A stretch of DNA of 9,556 bases from Bacillota bacterium. Its GTDB lineage: Bacteria > Bacillota > Clostridia > Acetivibrionales > DSM-1351. The notes under the pieces are model-generated. The model was not told the DNA's origin, made no database searches, and saw only the letters and a list, made by a program, of their open reading frames with translations. The DNA lies in contig JAEYWA010000017.1 of NCBI GenBank assembly GCA_023431385.1, positions 1-9,556 on the forward strand, in the 5' to 3' direction. The translations under genes were made by a program, and so were the position numbers. Numbering within the stretch: the first letter of the stretch is position 1; each line of letters starts with the position of its first letter. Of this stretch, positions 1 through 7,301 are shown piece after piece.

Positions 1-710
1 GCCAGAAGTGAATTTACAATCTGCCAGCCCTCATCCATTTTGTATTGAAAGGGGTCCAGCCAGGCCTTAACTCTGTCAAATCTGTACGGCGCAACCAAAA
101 TCGCCCCTACTCCAGCCAGAATTACCGGAACTGCCAAAGCTACAAAATGGGATATTTTAGCCCCTGCACAAAACAGAACAATAAAACCCGTCAGTGCAAT
201 GATTATGGTTCCACTTAAATGAGGCTCAATAACAACCAACCCGCATATTAGTCCTATTAAGGCAAGATAAGGCAACAAACCCTTTGTAAAGGACTTCAAT
301 ACATCTTTTCTTTTTGACAGGCTGAAAGAGAGGAACATTATTAATGACAGTTTTGCCAATTCAGAGGGCTGTATGGTTTTATTTCCTACTCCTAGCCACC
401 TCTGAGCTCCATTAAACTCTTTACCGACTCCGGGTATCAAAACCAAAATCAGAAGTCCTATGCTACCCATTAGTAGTATGGGTGATATCTTCCCCCATCT
501 ATGATAGTCATAATTCATGGTTACTACTACTACAACAATACTTATAGCCATATAAATCAGCTGAGGCCTTATCATACCGAATGAATCACCATTGTCCTTG
601 ACCGAAATATAGTAGCTCGAACTAAATACCATTATGGTACCTAATGAAAGTAATAATATAACTGCTGCAAATATCCAAAAGTCGAAAGGCTTTTTGTTTT
701 TGTTTTTCAT
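1..710 (-). CDS. ftsW: FtsW/SpoVE-type SEDS glycosyltransferase, 3' end outside window
   Basis: This is a polytopic membrane protein of the SEDS family (FtsW/RodA/SpoVE), which polymerises lipid II into glycan strands together with a class B PBP. 236 codons are visible of a family length near 370-400, because the gene leaves the window at base 1. The start is ATG at 708-710, with GGAGG at 717-721 six bases upstream. A Lys-rich N-terminus (MKNKNKKPFDFW) leads into hydrophobic segments at about residues 11-30, 49-65, 77-94, 119-130, 145-161, 166-183 and 187-207. Family marks are FSSSYY (29-34), the GAQRWLGVGNKTIQPSELAK loop (101-120), EPHLSGT (162-168) and DPFQYKMDEGWQIVNSLLA (219-237). The last is the typical stretch before the pore-side loop; the catalytic Asp known for the family lies in the missing part. 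The gene sits 117 bp after mraY. FtsW and SpoVE cannot be told apart here; RodA is less likely given the dcw context. Confidence 0.93.
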   Translation of the reverse strand, partial: MKNKNKKPFDFWIFAAVILLLSLGTIMVFSSSYYISVKDNGDSFGMIRPQLIYMAISIVVVVVTMNYDYHRWGKISPILLMGSIGLLILVLIPGVGKEFNGAQRWLGVGNKTIQPSELAKLSLIMFLSFSLSKRKDVLKSFTKGLLPYLALIGLICGLVVIEPHLSGTIIIALTGFIVLFCAGAKISHFVALAVPVILAGVGAILVAPYRFDRVKAWLDPFQYKMDEGWQIVNSLL

Positions 711-827
711 TAACTTCCTCCAGCCCCTCCCGTATCTCATAGTCAGGCATAAGCCCTGATCAAATTTTGCAATAATGTATATTCTGATTATATGTGACTA
801 TTTGTTTATTAATTCCAATAATGAGCT

Positions 828-1811
828 TCAGTATGTCCCAAAGCCGACAATCATAAATGATATAACTGCAAGTAAGACGGTTATGATAATAAATACAGTT
901 ACAACCTTTGTCTCCTTCCAGCCTAACATTTCAAAGTGATGATGTATAGGAGCCATCTTAAAAATTCTCTTTCCAGTTAACTTGAAGGAGCCAACCTGAA
1001 GTATAACAGAAATATTTTCAATAAGGTAAATACCACCAATAACGAAAAATATCAATGGCATTCTCATCATGATTACTATAGCTGTTAAGGCCCCGCCAAG
1101 TGCCAAACTTCCCGTATCTCCCATAAAAACCTTTGCCGGGTGAATGTTAAACGCAAGGAAACCAAGACATCCGCCGGCAATTGCGGCAGAAAAAATCTTT
1201 ATGTAACCCCATTCGCTGTTAGTAAGTGAAACAACGGTAAAGAATATGGCAACTACAAGAGTCACCCCAGCACACAGTCCATCAAGGCCATCTGTAATAT
1301 TGACCCCGTTGGCAAAGAAATACATAAAAACTATTATAAATAAAAAATATAACCAGGGCTGAACAACATAATCGGTAAATGGAATGACTATTGAGCTTCC
1401 AGCATCGGTAAACCTGATAACATAAAAAGCAAAGGATACACACACCAGTAGTTGTAGAAAGGTCTTCTGTCCGGCATAAAGTCCATCCTTCCTCTTTTTA
1501 ACCACTTTAATAAAATCATCTATAAAACCTACAGCACCAAACCCTAAGGTTGCAAGCAGTATAGGCATTATTTCAGGATAATCCTGAGAGTAATATAATG
1601 CAACTGCTGTAATCGGAATCAGAAATATCAAAGCTCCCATGGTCGGAGTACCTGTTTTTTTCAAATGTGTTTGAGGTCCATCGTCTCTTACTGTCTGCCC
1701 AAATTTAAGCCTTCTTAGGAAAGGGATAAGTATCGGGCCTGCAAGTATTGATAGCACAAATGCAGCTGCAAAAGCTATTATATGTTCAGATGTTAACGAA
1801 AAAGTAAGCAA
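828..1811 (-). CDS. mraY: MraY, phospho-N-acetylmuramoyl-pentapeptide transferase
   Basis: MraY is the integral membrane enzyme that transfers phospho-MurNAc-pentapeptide from UDP to undecaprenyl phosphate, making lipid I. With the TTG start chosen here (1809-1811) the protein is 327 aa, the family's usual size. A longer frame up to 1871 would overlap the end of murF by 41 bp and has no ribosome binding site. The chosen start has AGGGGGAA six bases upstream and leaves a 19-bp gap to murF. Visible motifs (327-aa numbering) are HLKKTGTPTMG (49-59), the DD pair at 98-99 followed by a basic loop (KVVKKRKDG), NITDGLDGL (171-179), FMGDTGS (229-235) and the HHH cluster of PIHHHFE (290-292). Hydrophobic helices cover most of the rest. 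These acidic and His residues form the Mg/uridine site known in the family. All key residues are present, so the enzyme should be active. Confidence 0.97.
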   Translation of the reverse strand: MLTFSLTSEHIIAFAAAFVLSILAGPILIPFLRRLKFGQTVRDDGPQTHLKKTGTPTMGALIFLIPITAVALYYSQDYPEIMPILLATLGFGAVGFIDDFIKVVKKRKDGLYAGQKTFLQLLVCVSFAFYVIRFTDAGSSIVIPFTDYVVQPWLYFLFIIVFMYFFANGVNITDGLDGLCAGVTLVVAIFFTVVSLTNSEWGYIKIFSAAIAGGCLGFLAFNIHPAKVFMGDTGSLALGGALTAIVIMMRMPLIFFVIGGIYLIENISVILQVGSFKLTGKRIFKMAPIHHHFEMLGWKETKVVTVFIIITVLLAVISFMIVGFGTY

Positions 1812-1817
1812 TAGTAC

Positions 1818-1825
1818 TTCCCCCT
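1818..1825 (-). promoter_or_regulatory. Ribosome binding site that decides the mraY TTG start
   Basis: On the minus strand AGGGGGAA lies six bases before TTG 1809-1811. No in-frame ATG or GTG is near it; the next Met in frame is at residue 58, inside the GTPTMG motif. The site is G-rich rather than a perfect AGGAGG. It falls in the 19-bp gap after the murF stop, so mraY is probably translated in close succession to murF. Confidence 0.75.
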
Positions 1826-1830
1826 GTTTA

Positions 1831-3222
1831 TTATTCTGGAATAGTCTGCTGCTGCAATAAACCCTCAGCAATCTGTTCCATTTTCATTCCTCTAGAACCT
1901 TTAATAAGTATATAATCCCCCTGTTTTACAATACCGACAATATAATCCAGTGCGTCCGGATTGTTATCGAAATGCCGCAGGTTTATTGATGAATTTCCTG
2001 AATCAGTAACAGCCTGCGTAATGTTTCTCGAGTCTCTTCCAACTGTTATCAGAAAACTAATATTTTTATCTTTTATGAAATTCCCCACCGAATAGTGAAG
2101 TTCCTTTGCCATAGTTCCCATTTCCAGCATATCTCCCAACACTGCTATTCCCCTTGTCTTGGCTGAAAGTTCTTCAAGAACATCTATGGCAGCCTGCATG
2201 GATTGAGGGCTGGCATTATATGCATCGTTAATTATTTTAATACCCTTGTGGGATAAAATATTCTGTCTCATACTGCCTGGACTGTACTCTGAAATACCAT
2301 CCACAATAATCTCCATCGGTATATTCATTTCAACTCCTACAGCTATTGCAGCTAGGGCATTGTATACGTTATGTACTCCGGGCACAGGAACTCTTACCCT
2401 ATAAGTTCTATTGTCAACCTTTACACTAAAGCTTGATCCGTCCTCACCTAAAGACTGGTAGTTTTCTGCACAATAGTCTGTTGCCCCATCCATACCATAG
2501 TACACTGTCCTACAATCAAGCTTCCCTCTCTGCTCCCTTAATATAGGGTCATCTCCGTTAAGTACAACCAGACCATCGGGTTTTAGTCCTTCAAGTATTT
2601 CGAGCTTAGCCTTTAGAATACCCTGCTGGGAACCCAGTTTCTCAATATGGGAAACACCAATATTGGTAATGACTGCAACCTGTGGCTGTGCTATTGCCGT
2701 CAGCCTGCTTATTTCTCCAAAACCACTCATACCCATTTCTATAACTGCTGCTTCATGCCTTTCCTCCAGATTAAAAAAAGTCAGAGGAAGACCTATTTCA
2801 TTATTAAAATTTCCCTGAGTCTTCAGAACCTCATATTTTTTGGATAGAACGCAGGAAATCATATCCTTTGTACTTGTTTTCCCAACGCTACCGGTTATTC
2901 CGACAACAGGTATATTATATTTGTTTCTATGCCAGGTAGCAATATCTCTTAAGGCTTTTGCAGTATCATTTACTAAAACCACACAGCACTTGTCTCTTTC
3001 AGGTATTACTTTTTGAGTAAGGCATACCTTGGCTCCTGTGTCAAAGCACTGTTCTATATAATCATGTCCATCAAACTTTTCTCCCACAAGAGGAATAAAC
3101 AGATTGCCCCTGGCAACCTTTCTTGAATCAGTGGTTATGCCGGAAAATATATTGCTGCTGTCACCCCAGAGCAATTTTCCGTCAACAGCCTTTATTAACT
3201 CTACACAGTCAAAAGAAACCAT
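1831..3222 (-). CDS. murF: MurF, UDP-MurNAc-tripeptide--D-Ala-D-Ala ligase
   Basis: MurF is a cytoplasmic ATP-dependent ligase that adds D-Ala-D-Ala to UDP-MurNAc-L-Ala-gamma-D-Glu-meso-DAP, completing the pentapeptide. At 463 aa it is full length. The N-terminal substrate domain has TTDSRKVARGNLFIPLVGE (30-48) and FDGHDYI (50-56), marks of the MurE/MurF type. The ATPase core has P-loop GITGSVGKTSTKD (108-120), NNEIGLPLT (140-148), EMGMSGFGEI (162-171) and TNIGVSHIEKLGS (186-198). The C-terminal domain has NDAYNASPQSM (332-342), LGDMLEMG (362-369) and GSRGMKMEQ (442-450). MurF rather than MurE is shown by the NDAYNASP motif and by the absence of the DNPR signature. The ATG start has AAGGAG seven bases upstream. 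It follows murE by 56 bp and precedes mraY by 19 bp, consistent with one transcript. Confidence 0.97.
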   Translation of the reverse strand: MVSFDCVELIKAVDGKLLWGDSSNIFSGITTDSRKVARGNLFIPLVGEKFDGHDYIEQCFDTGAKVCLTQKVIPERDKCCVVLVNDTAKALRDIATWHRNKYNIPVVGITGSVGKTSTKDMISCVLSKKYEVLKTQGNFNNEIGLPLTFFNLEERHEAAVIEMGMSGFGEISRLTAIAQPQVAVITNIGVSHIEKLGSQQGILKAKLEILEGLKPDGLVVLNGDDPILREQRGKLDCRTVYYGMDGATDYCAENYQSLGEDGSSFSVKVDNRTYRVRVPVPGVHNVYNALAAIAVGVEMNIPMEIIVDGISEYSPGSMRQNILSHKGIKIINDAYNASPQSMQAAIDVLEELSAKTRGIAVLGDMLEMGTMAKELHYSVGNFIKDKNISFLITVGRDSRNITQAVTDSGNSSINLRHFDNNPDALDYIVGIVKQGDYILIKGSRGMKMEQIAEGLLQQQTIPE

Positions 3223-3278
3223 TTTCTATCTCCTTTATCCAAAGCAAAAACAGAAGAAAAATGCAAAGCATACTACTT

Positions 3279-4739
3279 TTACTTATTTCTCAGCTCTTCC
3301 AGCAGCTCGGCAACTACTTCCCGTTCATCAAAGTGAATGGTTTTATCCTTAAATTGCTGATAGGTTTCATGTCCTTTACCTGCCAAAATAATTATATCTC
3401 CATTCTGGGCATTTTCAAGTGCAAATTTTATTGCCTGCCTTCTATCTGTAATTTTAGTATATTTTCCGCTTGTTTTCTGAACGCCTACTTCTATATCATT
3501 GATTATTCGTTCAGGCTCCTCTGTTCTGGGATTGTCAGAGGTAATGATAGTAAAGTCAGCGATGTTTCCTGAAACAGCTCCCATTTCAGGCCTCTTTCCC
3601 CTGTCTCTATCTCCTCCGCAGCCGAAGAGACTTACTACTCTCCCGTGGGCGAACTCCTTAACTGTCGATAAAACTTTTTCCAGACTGTCCGGGGTGTGAG
3701 CATAATCTATCAGAACCGAGTAGTTTCCGTCAGTTTTAACAGGTTCCATCCTACCTGGAACGACAACATTGGTGAGCCCTGTCTTAACATGTTCAAGGGT
3801 TACCCCGGGTATAAGACAGCAGGAGCCAATTGCAGCAAGAGCATTATATACATTGAATTCTCCCTGCAGATTTGTTTCTACGTCTGTAGTACCCCATGGA
3901 GTAGTGAGCTTAAAATAAGTGTAAGCAGTTTTTTTTACAATATCTGTTGCTCTAATGTTTGCATTTTCCCCTAACCCATAGGTAAATACCTTACCTTCCG
4001 CCAGTTCGGCCATCTTTCTGCCAGCTTCATTATCAATGTTTATAACAGCCTGCCTACACATCTTAAAAAGCTTTGCCTTGGCGTTAAAATAGTCTTCTAT
4101 GGTTGCATGCTCTTTCGGACCAATGTGATCCCTTGAGAAGTTTGTGAATACACCCACATCAAAATCACATCCGGCAACTCTGTGGAGTTCCAATCCCTGG
4201 GAGGACACCTCCATTACTGCGGTATTCACACTTTTTTCAACCATATCGCTAAACAGGCTCTGAAGATCAAAGGATTCAGGAGTAGTTCTGGAGGTATAAA
4301 GTACTTCATTTCCTATAAGATTGGCGACAGTTCCTATTAAGCCCATTTTGTGGCCTGCCGCTTCTAGAATAGACTTTACCATGTACGTTGTTGTAGTTTT
4401 CCCTTTGGTACCAGTTATTCCTATCAAATTGAGCTTTCTAGAAGGGTGCCCTAATAAAGCAGCAGATACACTTGCCAAACCGTACCTTGTATCCTCTATT
4501 TCTATGGTAGTGATTCCCTCTGGAACTTCTACCGGCTTTTGAACCAGAAAGGCCCTAGTACCGTTTTCTATTGCATCATTAATAAACTGATGTCCATCGA
4601 CTACCGTTCCTTCTATGCATACAAACAATACGCCCTGTCTTGTTTTTCTTGAGTCATAGGCCACACTATCTATCTCCAAATCCAGACTGCCTTGTATGCT
4701 TTTTATGTCTAAACCACTAATTAAATCGCTCAGTATCAC
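3279..4739 (-). CDS. murE: MurE, UDP-MurNAc-L-Ala-D-Glu--meso-diaminopimelate ligase
   Basis: MurE is a cytoplasmic ATP-dependent ligase that adds the third stem-peptide residue. The start chosen is GTG at 4737-4739, giving 486 aa beginning MILSDLISGL. An upstream in-frame GTG at 4764-4766 would add nine residues (MNTYMEVQV), but it has no ribosome binding site and its extension reads through the Shine-Dalgarno of the chosen start. Numbered from the chosen start, motifs are YDSR (28-31), P-loop GITGTKGKTTTTY (107-119), TSRTTPES (149-156), MEVSSQGLELHRV (176-188), FTNFSRDH (198-205) and NAKAKLF (219-225), whose first Lys is probably the carbamylated one. DYAHTPDSLEK (345-355), FGCGGDRDRGKR (372-383), DNPRTEEP (402-409) and GKGHE (454-458) follow. 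DNPR is the known signature for meso-DAP, not Lys, as substrate. The gene lies 48 bp after the PBP stop codon. Confidence 0.97.
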   Translation of the reverse strand: MILSDLISGLDIKSIQGSLDLEIDSVAYDSRKTRQGVLFVCIEGTVVDGHQFINDAIENGTRAFLVQKPVEVPEGITTIEIEDTRYGLASVSAALLGHPSRKLNLIGITGTKGKTTTTYMVKSILEAAGHKMGLIGTVANLIGNEVLYTSRTTPESFDLQSLFSDMVEKSVNTAVMEVSSQGLELHRVAGCDFDVGVFTNFSRDHIGPKEHATIEDYFNAKAKLFKMCRQAVINIDNEAGRKMAELAEGKVFTYGLGENANIRATDIVKKTAYTYFKLTTPWGTTDVETNLQGEFNVYNALAAIGSCCLIPGVTLEHVKTGLTNVVVPGRMEPVKTDGNYSVLIDYAHTPDSLEKVLSTVKEFAHGRVVSLFGCGGDRDRGKRPEMGAVSGNIADFTIITSDNPRTEEPERIINDIEVGVQKTSGKYTKITDRRQAIKFALENAQNGDIIILAGKGHETYQQFKDKTIHFDEREVVAELLEELRNK

Positions 4740-4745
4740 AACCTG

Positions 4746-4752
4746 CACCTCC
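4746..4752 (-). promoter_or_regulatory. Ribosome binding site that decides the murE GTG start
   Basis: GGAGGTG on the minus strand sits six bases before GTG 4737-4739. Because this site lies inside the longer in-frame reading frame, the longer start (GTG 4764-4766) is unlikely; nothing resembling a Shine-Dalgarno precedes it. Confidence 0.8.
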
Positions 4753-4787
4753 ATATATGTATTCACTAAAAATTGTAGCCAATATTT

Positions 4788-6983
4788 CTAATCTTCAAAA
4801 ATATTTCTGAAGGTTACTTCTACCACTGATCCTTTTTTGACCGTCTTACCTGCTTCAACTTCCTGACTTACGGCTGTACCTGTTCCGTTTATCACAATAT
4901 TAATGCCGGCTTTTCTGAATGCCTGAGTTGCTTCATCTATAGTCCTGTTTATAACATTAGGAACCATTGCCTCTGCTTCGTTCTTTGGTTTGTAGGTATA
5001 AAGAATGACCATGGACTTTTCATGCAGTATGGCAGTTGTTTTTGGTGTCTGCTCCTGTACTATTGCTTTCATATCCTTGTTGCTTCCTTCTATTTTATAC
5101 TCCAGCTTATTTTGTTTCAACAGTTTGATAGCTTCTTCAACGGTTTTTCCCTTGACATCAGGCACCTGAACCTCCTGCTTCAAAAGCTTCTTGTCCTCTT
5201 CGGTGTATTCTTTTTCTATCCCTTTGTAGGTTAATATCTCATCAATCAGTTTTCCCACTACAGGAGCAACCAGCATACCACCGCCTGGATTATATACATC
5301 GGGATAATCCAATACCACTAAAACGCATATTACAGGATTATCAGTAGGTGCAATAGCCGAGAATGAAACAATATATCTCTCGTTTTTACCCTTCACAAGG
5401 AGTTGCTCATTTACTACTGTTTCTGAAGTACCGGTTTTTCCGCCGATTTTGTAGCCCGGTATACGCGCATTCTTACCCGTACCCACATCTACAACACCCT
5501 TTAGTATATCCTTCAAGGTATCGGAAGTCTGCCGTGAAATTACACTTCTTACAACCTTGGGTTCATATCTCTTTATAACATTTCCTGAATCGTCCACTAC
5601 TTCCTTAACAACGTGAGGTGTTATAAGATTGCCGCCATTGGCTATTGCTCCGTACGCCTGAATGAGCTGGATGGGCGTTATCTTAAAACGCTGTCCGAAA
5701 GAAGCCGTTGCCATGTCTATTTCAGTAGGTTTTGTATGTATAATACTTGATGCCTCTCCGGGCAGGTCAATACCTGTCTTCTTGTTGAAGCCGAAGGCCC
5801 TAACATAGCTATAAAATTTTTCCACCCCAATCTTCTGGGACAGTCTTACAAAAACAGGGTTACAGGAGTTATACACCCCTTCTCTGAAGGTTTCATGAAG
5901 ATGGGCATTAGGCTTCCAGCAATTAATGCTGTGTCCTGCAATCTTTACTGTTGCATCAGTAACTTGAGTTTCAGGCGTTATCGCTCCTTCTTCAAGTCCT
6001 GCAGCGGCAGTAACGGGCTTAAAGGTTGATCCTGGCTCATAGGTATCCACAACAGCTTTATTTCTCCAAACGGTTTTTTGGAGATACTGCACATCTTCAA
6101 GTGATGTTCCGGTCCAGTTTGCAGAATCCTTTCCCTTTGGTGCTGCTCTGGGGTTATTCAAATCAAAATCCGGTTTTGAGGTCAGCGCCAGGATTTCTCC
6201 GTTCCTCGGATCCATAACTATAGCTGTTCCACCATTAATAACATTATTGTCCGAGATGGCTTTTTCTAATGACTTTTCAGCAAAATACTGAATTGTTTCG
6301 TCAATGGTCAGTATTACGTCGTGTCCATCCTGGGGTTGAATATACTTTTCCTCACCCATTGTCAATTCCATACCACTTGCATCCACTTCACTAAGTATTT
6401 TACCGGGTATCCCCTTCAAATACTGTTCCATTATTTTTTCCACACCATCAATTCCATCATTGTCTATGTTTGTAAAACCAATAATGTGTGCGGCCAGATT
6501 TCCATTGGGATAGAATCTTTTAGTATCTTCATCAATGTATATTCCTTTGATTTCATATTCTTTTTTCCATTCGCGGACTTTGGTTCCGATTTCTTTATCA
6601 ACTTTTTGTTTTATCAGCTCGTACTGTGTATTCCTGTTGATTTTCTTTACTATTGTTTCCTTTTGCATACCGAGTATCTCGGCAAGCCCGCTTGCAATTG
6701 TATCAATATCCTTGTTTGAATCCCTAACCATCTCAGGATTAATTGTTATAGTCTCAACCGACCCGCTTATAGCCAGCGGCTTCATATTTCTATCATAAAT
6801 TGTTCCTCTTTTAGGGCTTATTGTACGATTATTAGTCTGCTGTTCGTACGCCTTTTGCTGATATTCCTGTCCATTGGCTATCTGAATCCAGCCAATTCTG
6901 AATATCAGAAAAGCCGTAAAAATTGTGAACACTCCAAGGATAAAAAGAAGTCGTTTCTTAATTGTAATATTTGGGCTAGTCAA
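4788..6983 (-). CDS. spoVD: Class B penicillin-binding protein, SpoVD/PbpB type, with two PASTA domains
   Basis: This is a membrane-anchored DD-transpeptidase that cross-links peptidoglycan at the septum or spore cortex, partnered with an FtsW/SpoVE polymerase. It has 731 aa: a short cytoplasmic N-terminus, one membrane segment (about 12-35), the PBP dimerisation domain with RGTIYDRN (59-66) and RFYPNGNLAAHIIGF (156-170), then the transpeptidase domain. Catalytic motifs are all present: STFK (319-322, Ser nucleophile), SCN (373-375) and KTGT (516-519). Two C-terminal PASTA domains follow, about 605-664 (QVPDVKGKTVEEAIKLL) and 672-727 (MVPNVINRTIDEATQAF). The start is TTG at 6981-6983 with AGGAGGG seven bases upstream. 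The gene lies between ftsL and murE, where B. subtilis has pbpB and spoVD side by side. Only one PBP is here, so it could serve vegetative division (pbpB/ftsI), sporulation (spoVD) or both. The enzyme class is certain; the symbol is less so. Confidence 0.9.
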   Translation of the reverse strand: MTSPNITIKKRLLFILGVFTIFTAFLIFRIGWIQIANGQEYQQKAYEQQTNNRTISPKRGTIYDRNMKPLAISGSVETITINPEMVRDSNKDIDTIASGLAEILGMQKETIVKKINRNTQYELIKQKVDKEIGTKVREWKKEYEIKGIYIDEDTKRFYPNGNLAAHIIGFTNIDNDGIDGVEKIMEQYLKGIPGKILSEVDASGMELTMGEEKYIQPQDGHDVILTIDETIQYFAEKSLEKAISDNNVINGGTAIVMDPRNGEILALTSKPDFDLNNPRAAPKGKDSANWTGTSLEDVQYLQKTVWRNKAVVDTYEPGSTFKPVTAAAGLEEGAITPETQVTDATVKIAGHSINCWKPNAHLHETFREGVYNSCNPVFVRLSQKIGVEKFYSYVRAFGFNKKTGIDLPGEASSIIHTKPTEIDMATASFGQRFKITPIQLIQAYGAIANGGNLITPHVVKEVVDDSGNVIKRYEPKVVRSVISRQTSDTLKDILKGVVDVGTGKNARIPGYKIGGKTGTSETVVNEQLLVKGKNERYIVSFSAIAPTDNPVICVLVVLDYPDVYNPGGGMLVAPVVGKLIDEILTYKGIEKEYTEEDKKLLKQEVQVPDVKGKTVEEAIKLLKQNKLEYKIEGSNKDMKAIVQEQTPKTTAILHEKSMVILYTYKPKNEAEAMVPNVINRTIDEATQAFRKAGINIVINGTGTAVSQEVEAGKTVKKGSVVEVTFRNIFED

Positions 6984-6990
6984 AATGTAT

Positions 6991-6997
6991 CCCTCCT
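6991..6997 (-). promoter_or_regulatory. Ribosome binding site that decides the spoVD TTG start
   Basis: AGGAGGG on the minus strand, seven bases before TTG 6981-6983. No in-frame ATG or GTG lies close to it, and the next in-frame Met (residue 67) would remove the membrane anchor. The TTG start is therefore well supported. Confidence 0.85.
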
Positions 6998-7116
6998 GGT
7001 TTTTAGTTTTGAGTAAACAGCTATAATTTCTTATGACTTAATACTATATATGTGTAATCAAATTCAATTAATAATATAAATCTTATTAATAATATTATTA
7101 GAAAGTAAAATATATT

Positions 7117-7122
7117 ATTATA
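7117..7122 (-). promoter_or_regulatory. Possible -10 element of an internal promoter for spoVD and downstream genes
   Basis: A perfect TATAAT reads on the minus strand about 135 bp upstream of spoVD and just downstream of the possible terminator. The sequence 17-18 bases upstream (CTTCTG or TCTTCT) is a poor match to TTGACA, so housekeeping sigma use is doubtful. A CATATATAG element near 7044-7052 loosely resembles a sporulation sigma-E -10, but its -35 spacing is poor. In such AT-rich DNA a TATAAT can arise by chance. Confidence 0.25.
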
Positions 7123-7167
7123 TGAGCACATCCAAAGAACAGAAGATATATAAATTCTTATACACTG

Positions 7168-7213
7168 AAAAAACTATAGATTTATTAATTTGTATATAAA
7201 TCTATAGTTTTTT
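7168..7213. terminator. AT-rich hairpin with flanking A and T runs, possible bidirectional terminator
   Basis: The arms 7168-7184 and 7197-7213 are perfect inverted complements (17 bp, core ACTATAGAT) around a 12-base loop. Read on the minus strand, the stem ends in six T about 90 bases past the ftsL stop codon; read on the plus strand it ends in eight T. The stem contains only two G-C pairs, so it is weak for a classical intrinsic terminator. It could act as a partial terminator after ftsL, or block antisense transcription entering ftsL. Confidence 0.5.
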
Positions 7214-7301
7214 TTGCAATTAGACAGTTTGAGCTATAATGTTTGCTATATATAATTTAGTTTTTTAATTAATACTACGATTTGCAATACATATTATTAC
7301 A

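Larger units (their letters stand above)
6984..7301 (-). other. 318-bp AT-rich spacer between ftsL and spoVD
   Basis: No reading frame with a ribosome binding site was found on either strand. The spacer holds, in transcription order, a long AT hairpin (7168-7213), a less AT-rich patch near 7124-7146, a TATAAT element (7117-7122), a 14-bp perfect palindrome TAATAATATTATTA (7087-7100), a direct repeat of ATTAATAATAT (plus-strand copies at 7067-7077 and 7085-7095), and the spoVD ribosome binding site. The length and content are unlike the 19-56 bp gaps separating murF, murE and their neighbours. The region probably divides the cluster into two transcription units, or at least adds an internal promoter. 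Confidence 0.6.

Noticed and set aside
787..792. Minus-strand TATAAT in the mraY-ftsW gap as an ftsW promoter
   Set aside because: No -35 element at 16-18 bases; the best candidate (TTGGAA) is 20 bases away. The gap also holds only a short bulged hairpin near 742-758.
1812..1871. 20-codon N-terminal extension of MraY overlapping murF
   Set aside because: The extension (beginning MLRVYCSSRL) is the shifted-frame reading of the murF 3' end, has no ribosome binding site, and makes MraY longer than usual.
3104..3572. Plus-strand open frames opposite murF and murE
   Set aside because: They lie antisense to well-conserved genes and have Cys/Phe/Tyr/Ser-rich composition typical of shadow frames. 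The same holds for the other plus-strand frames, such as 6321-6798 and 5022-5234.
7235..7240. Plus-strand TATAAT that could drive an antisense transcript into ftsL
   Set aside because: The nearest -35-like sequences (TTGCAA, TTTGCA) sit 15-16 bases away, and such motifs are expected by chance in this AT-rich spacer.
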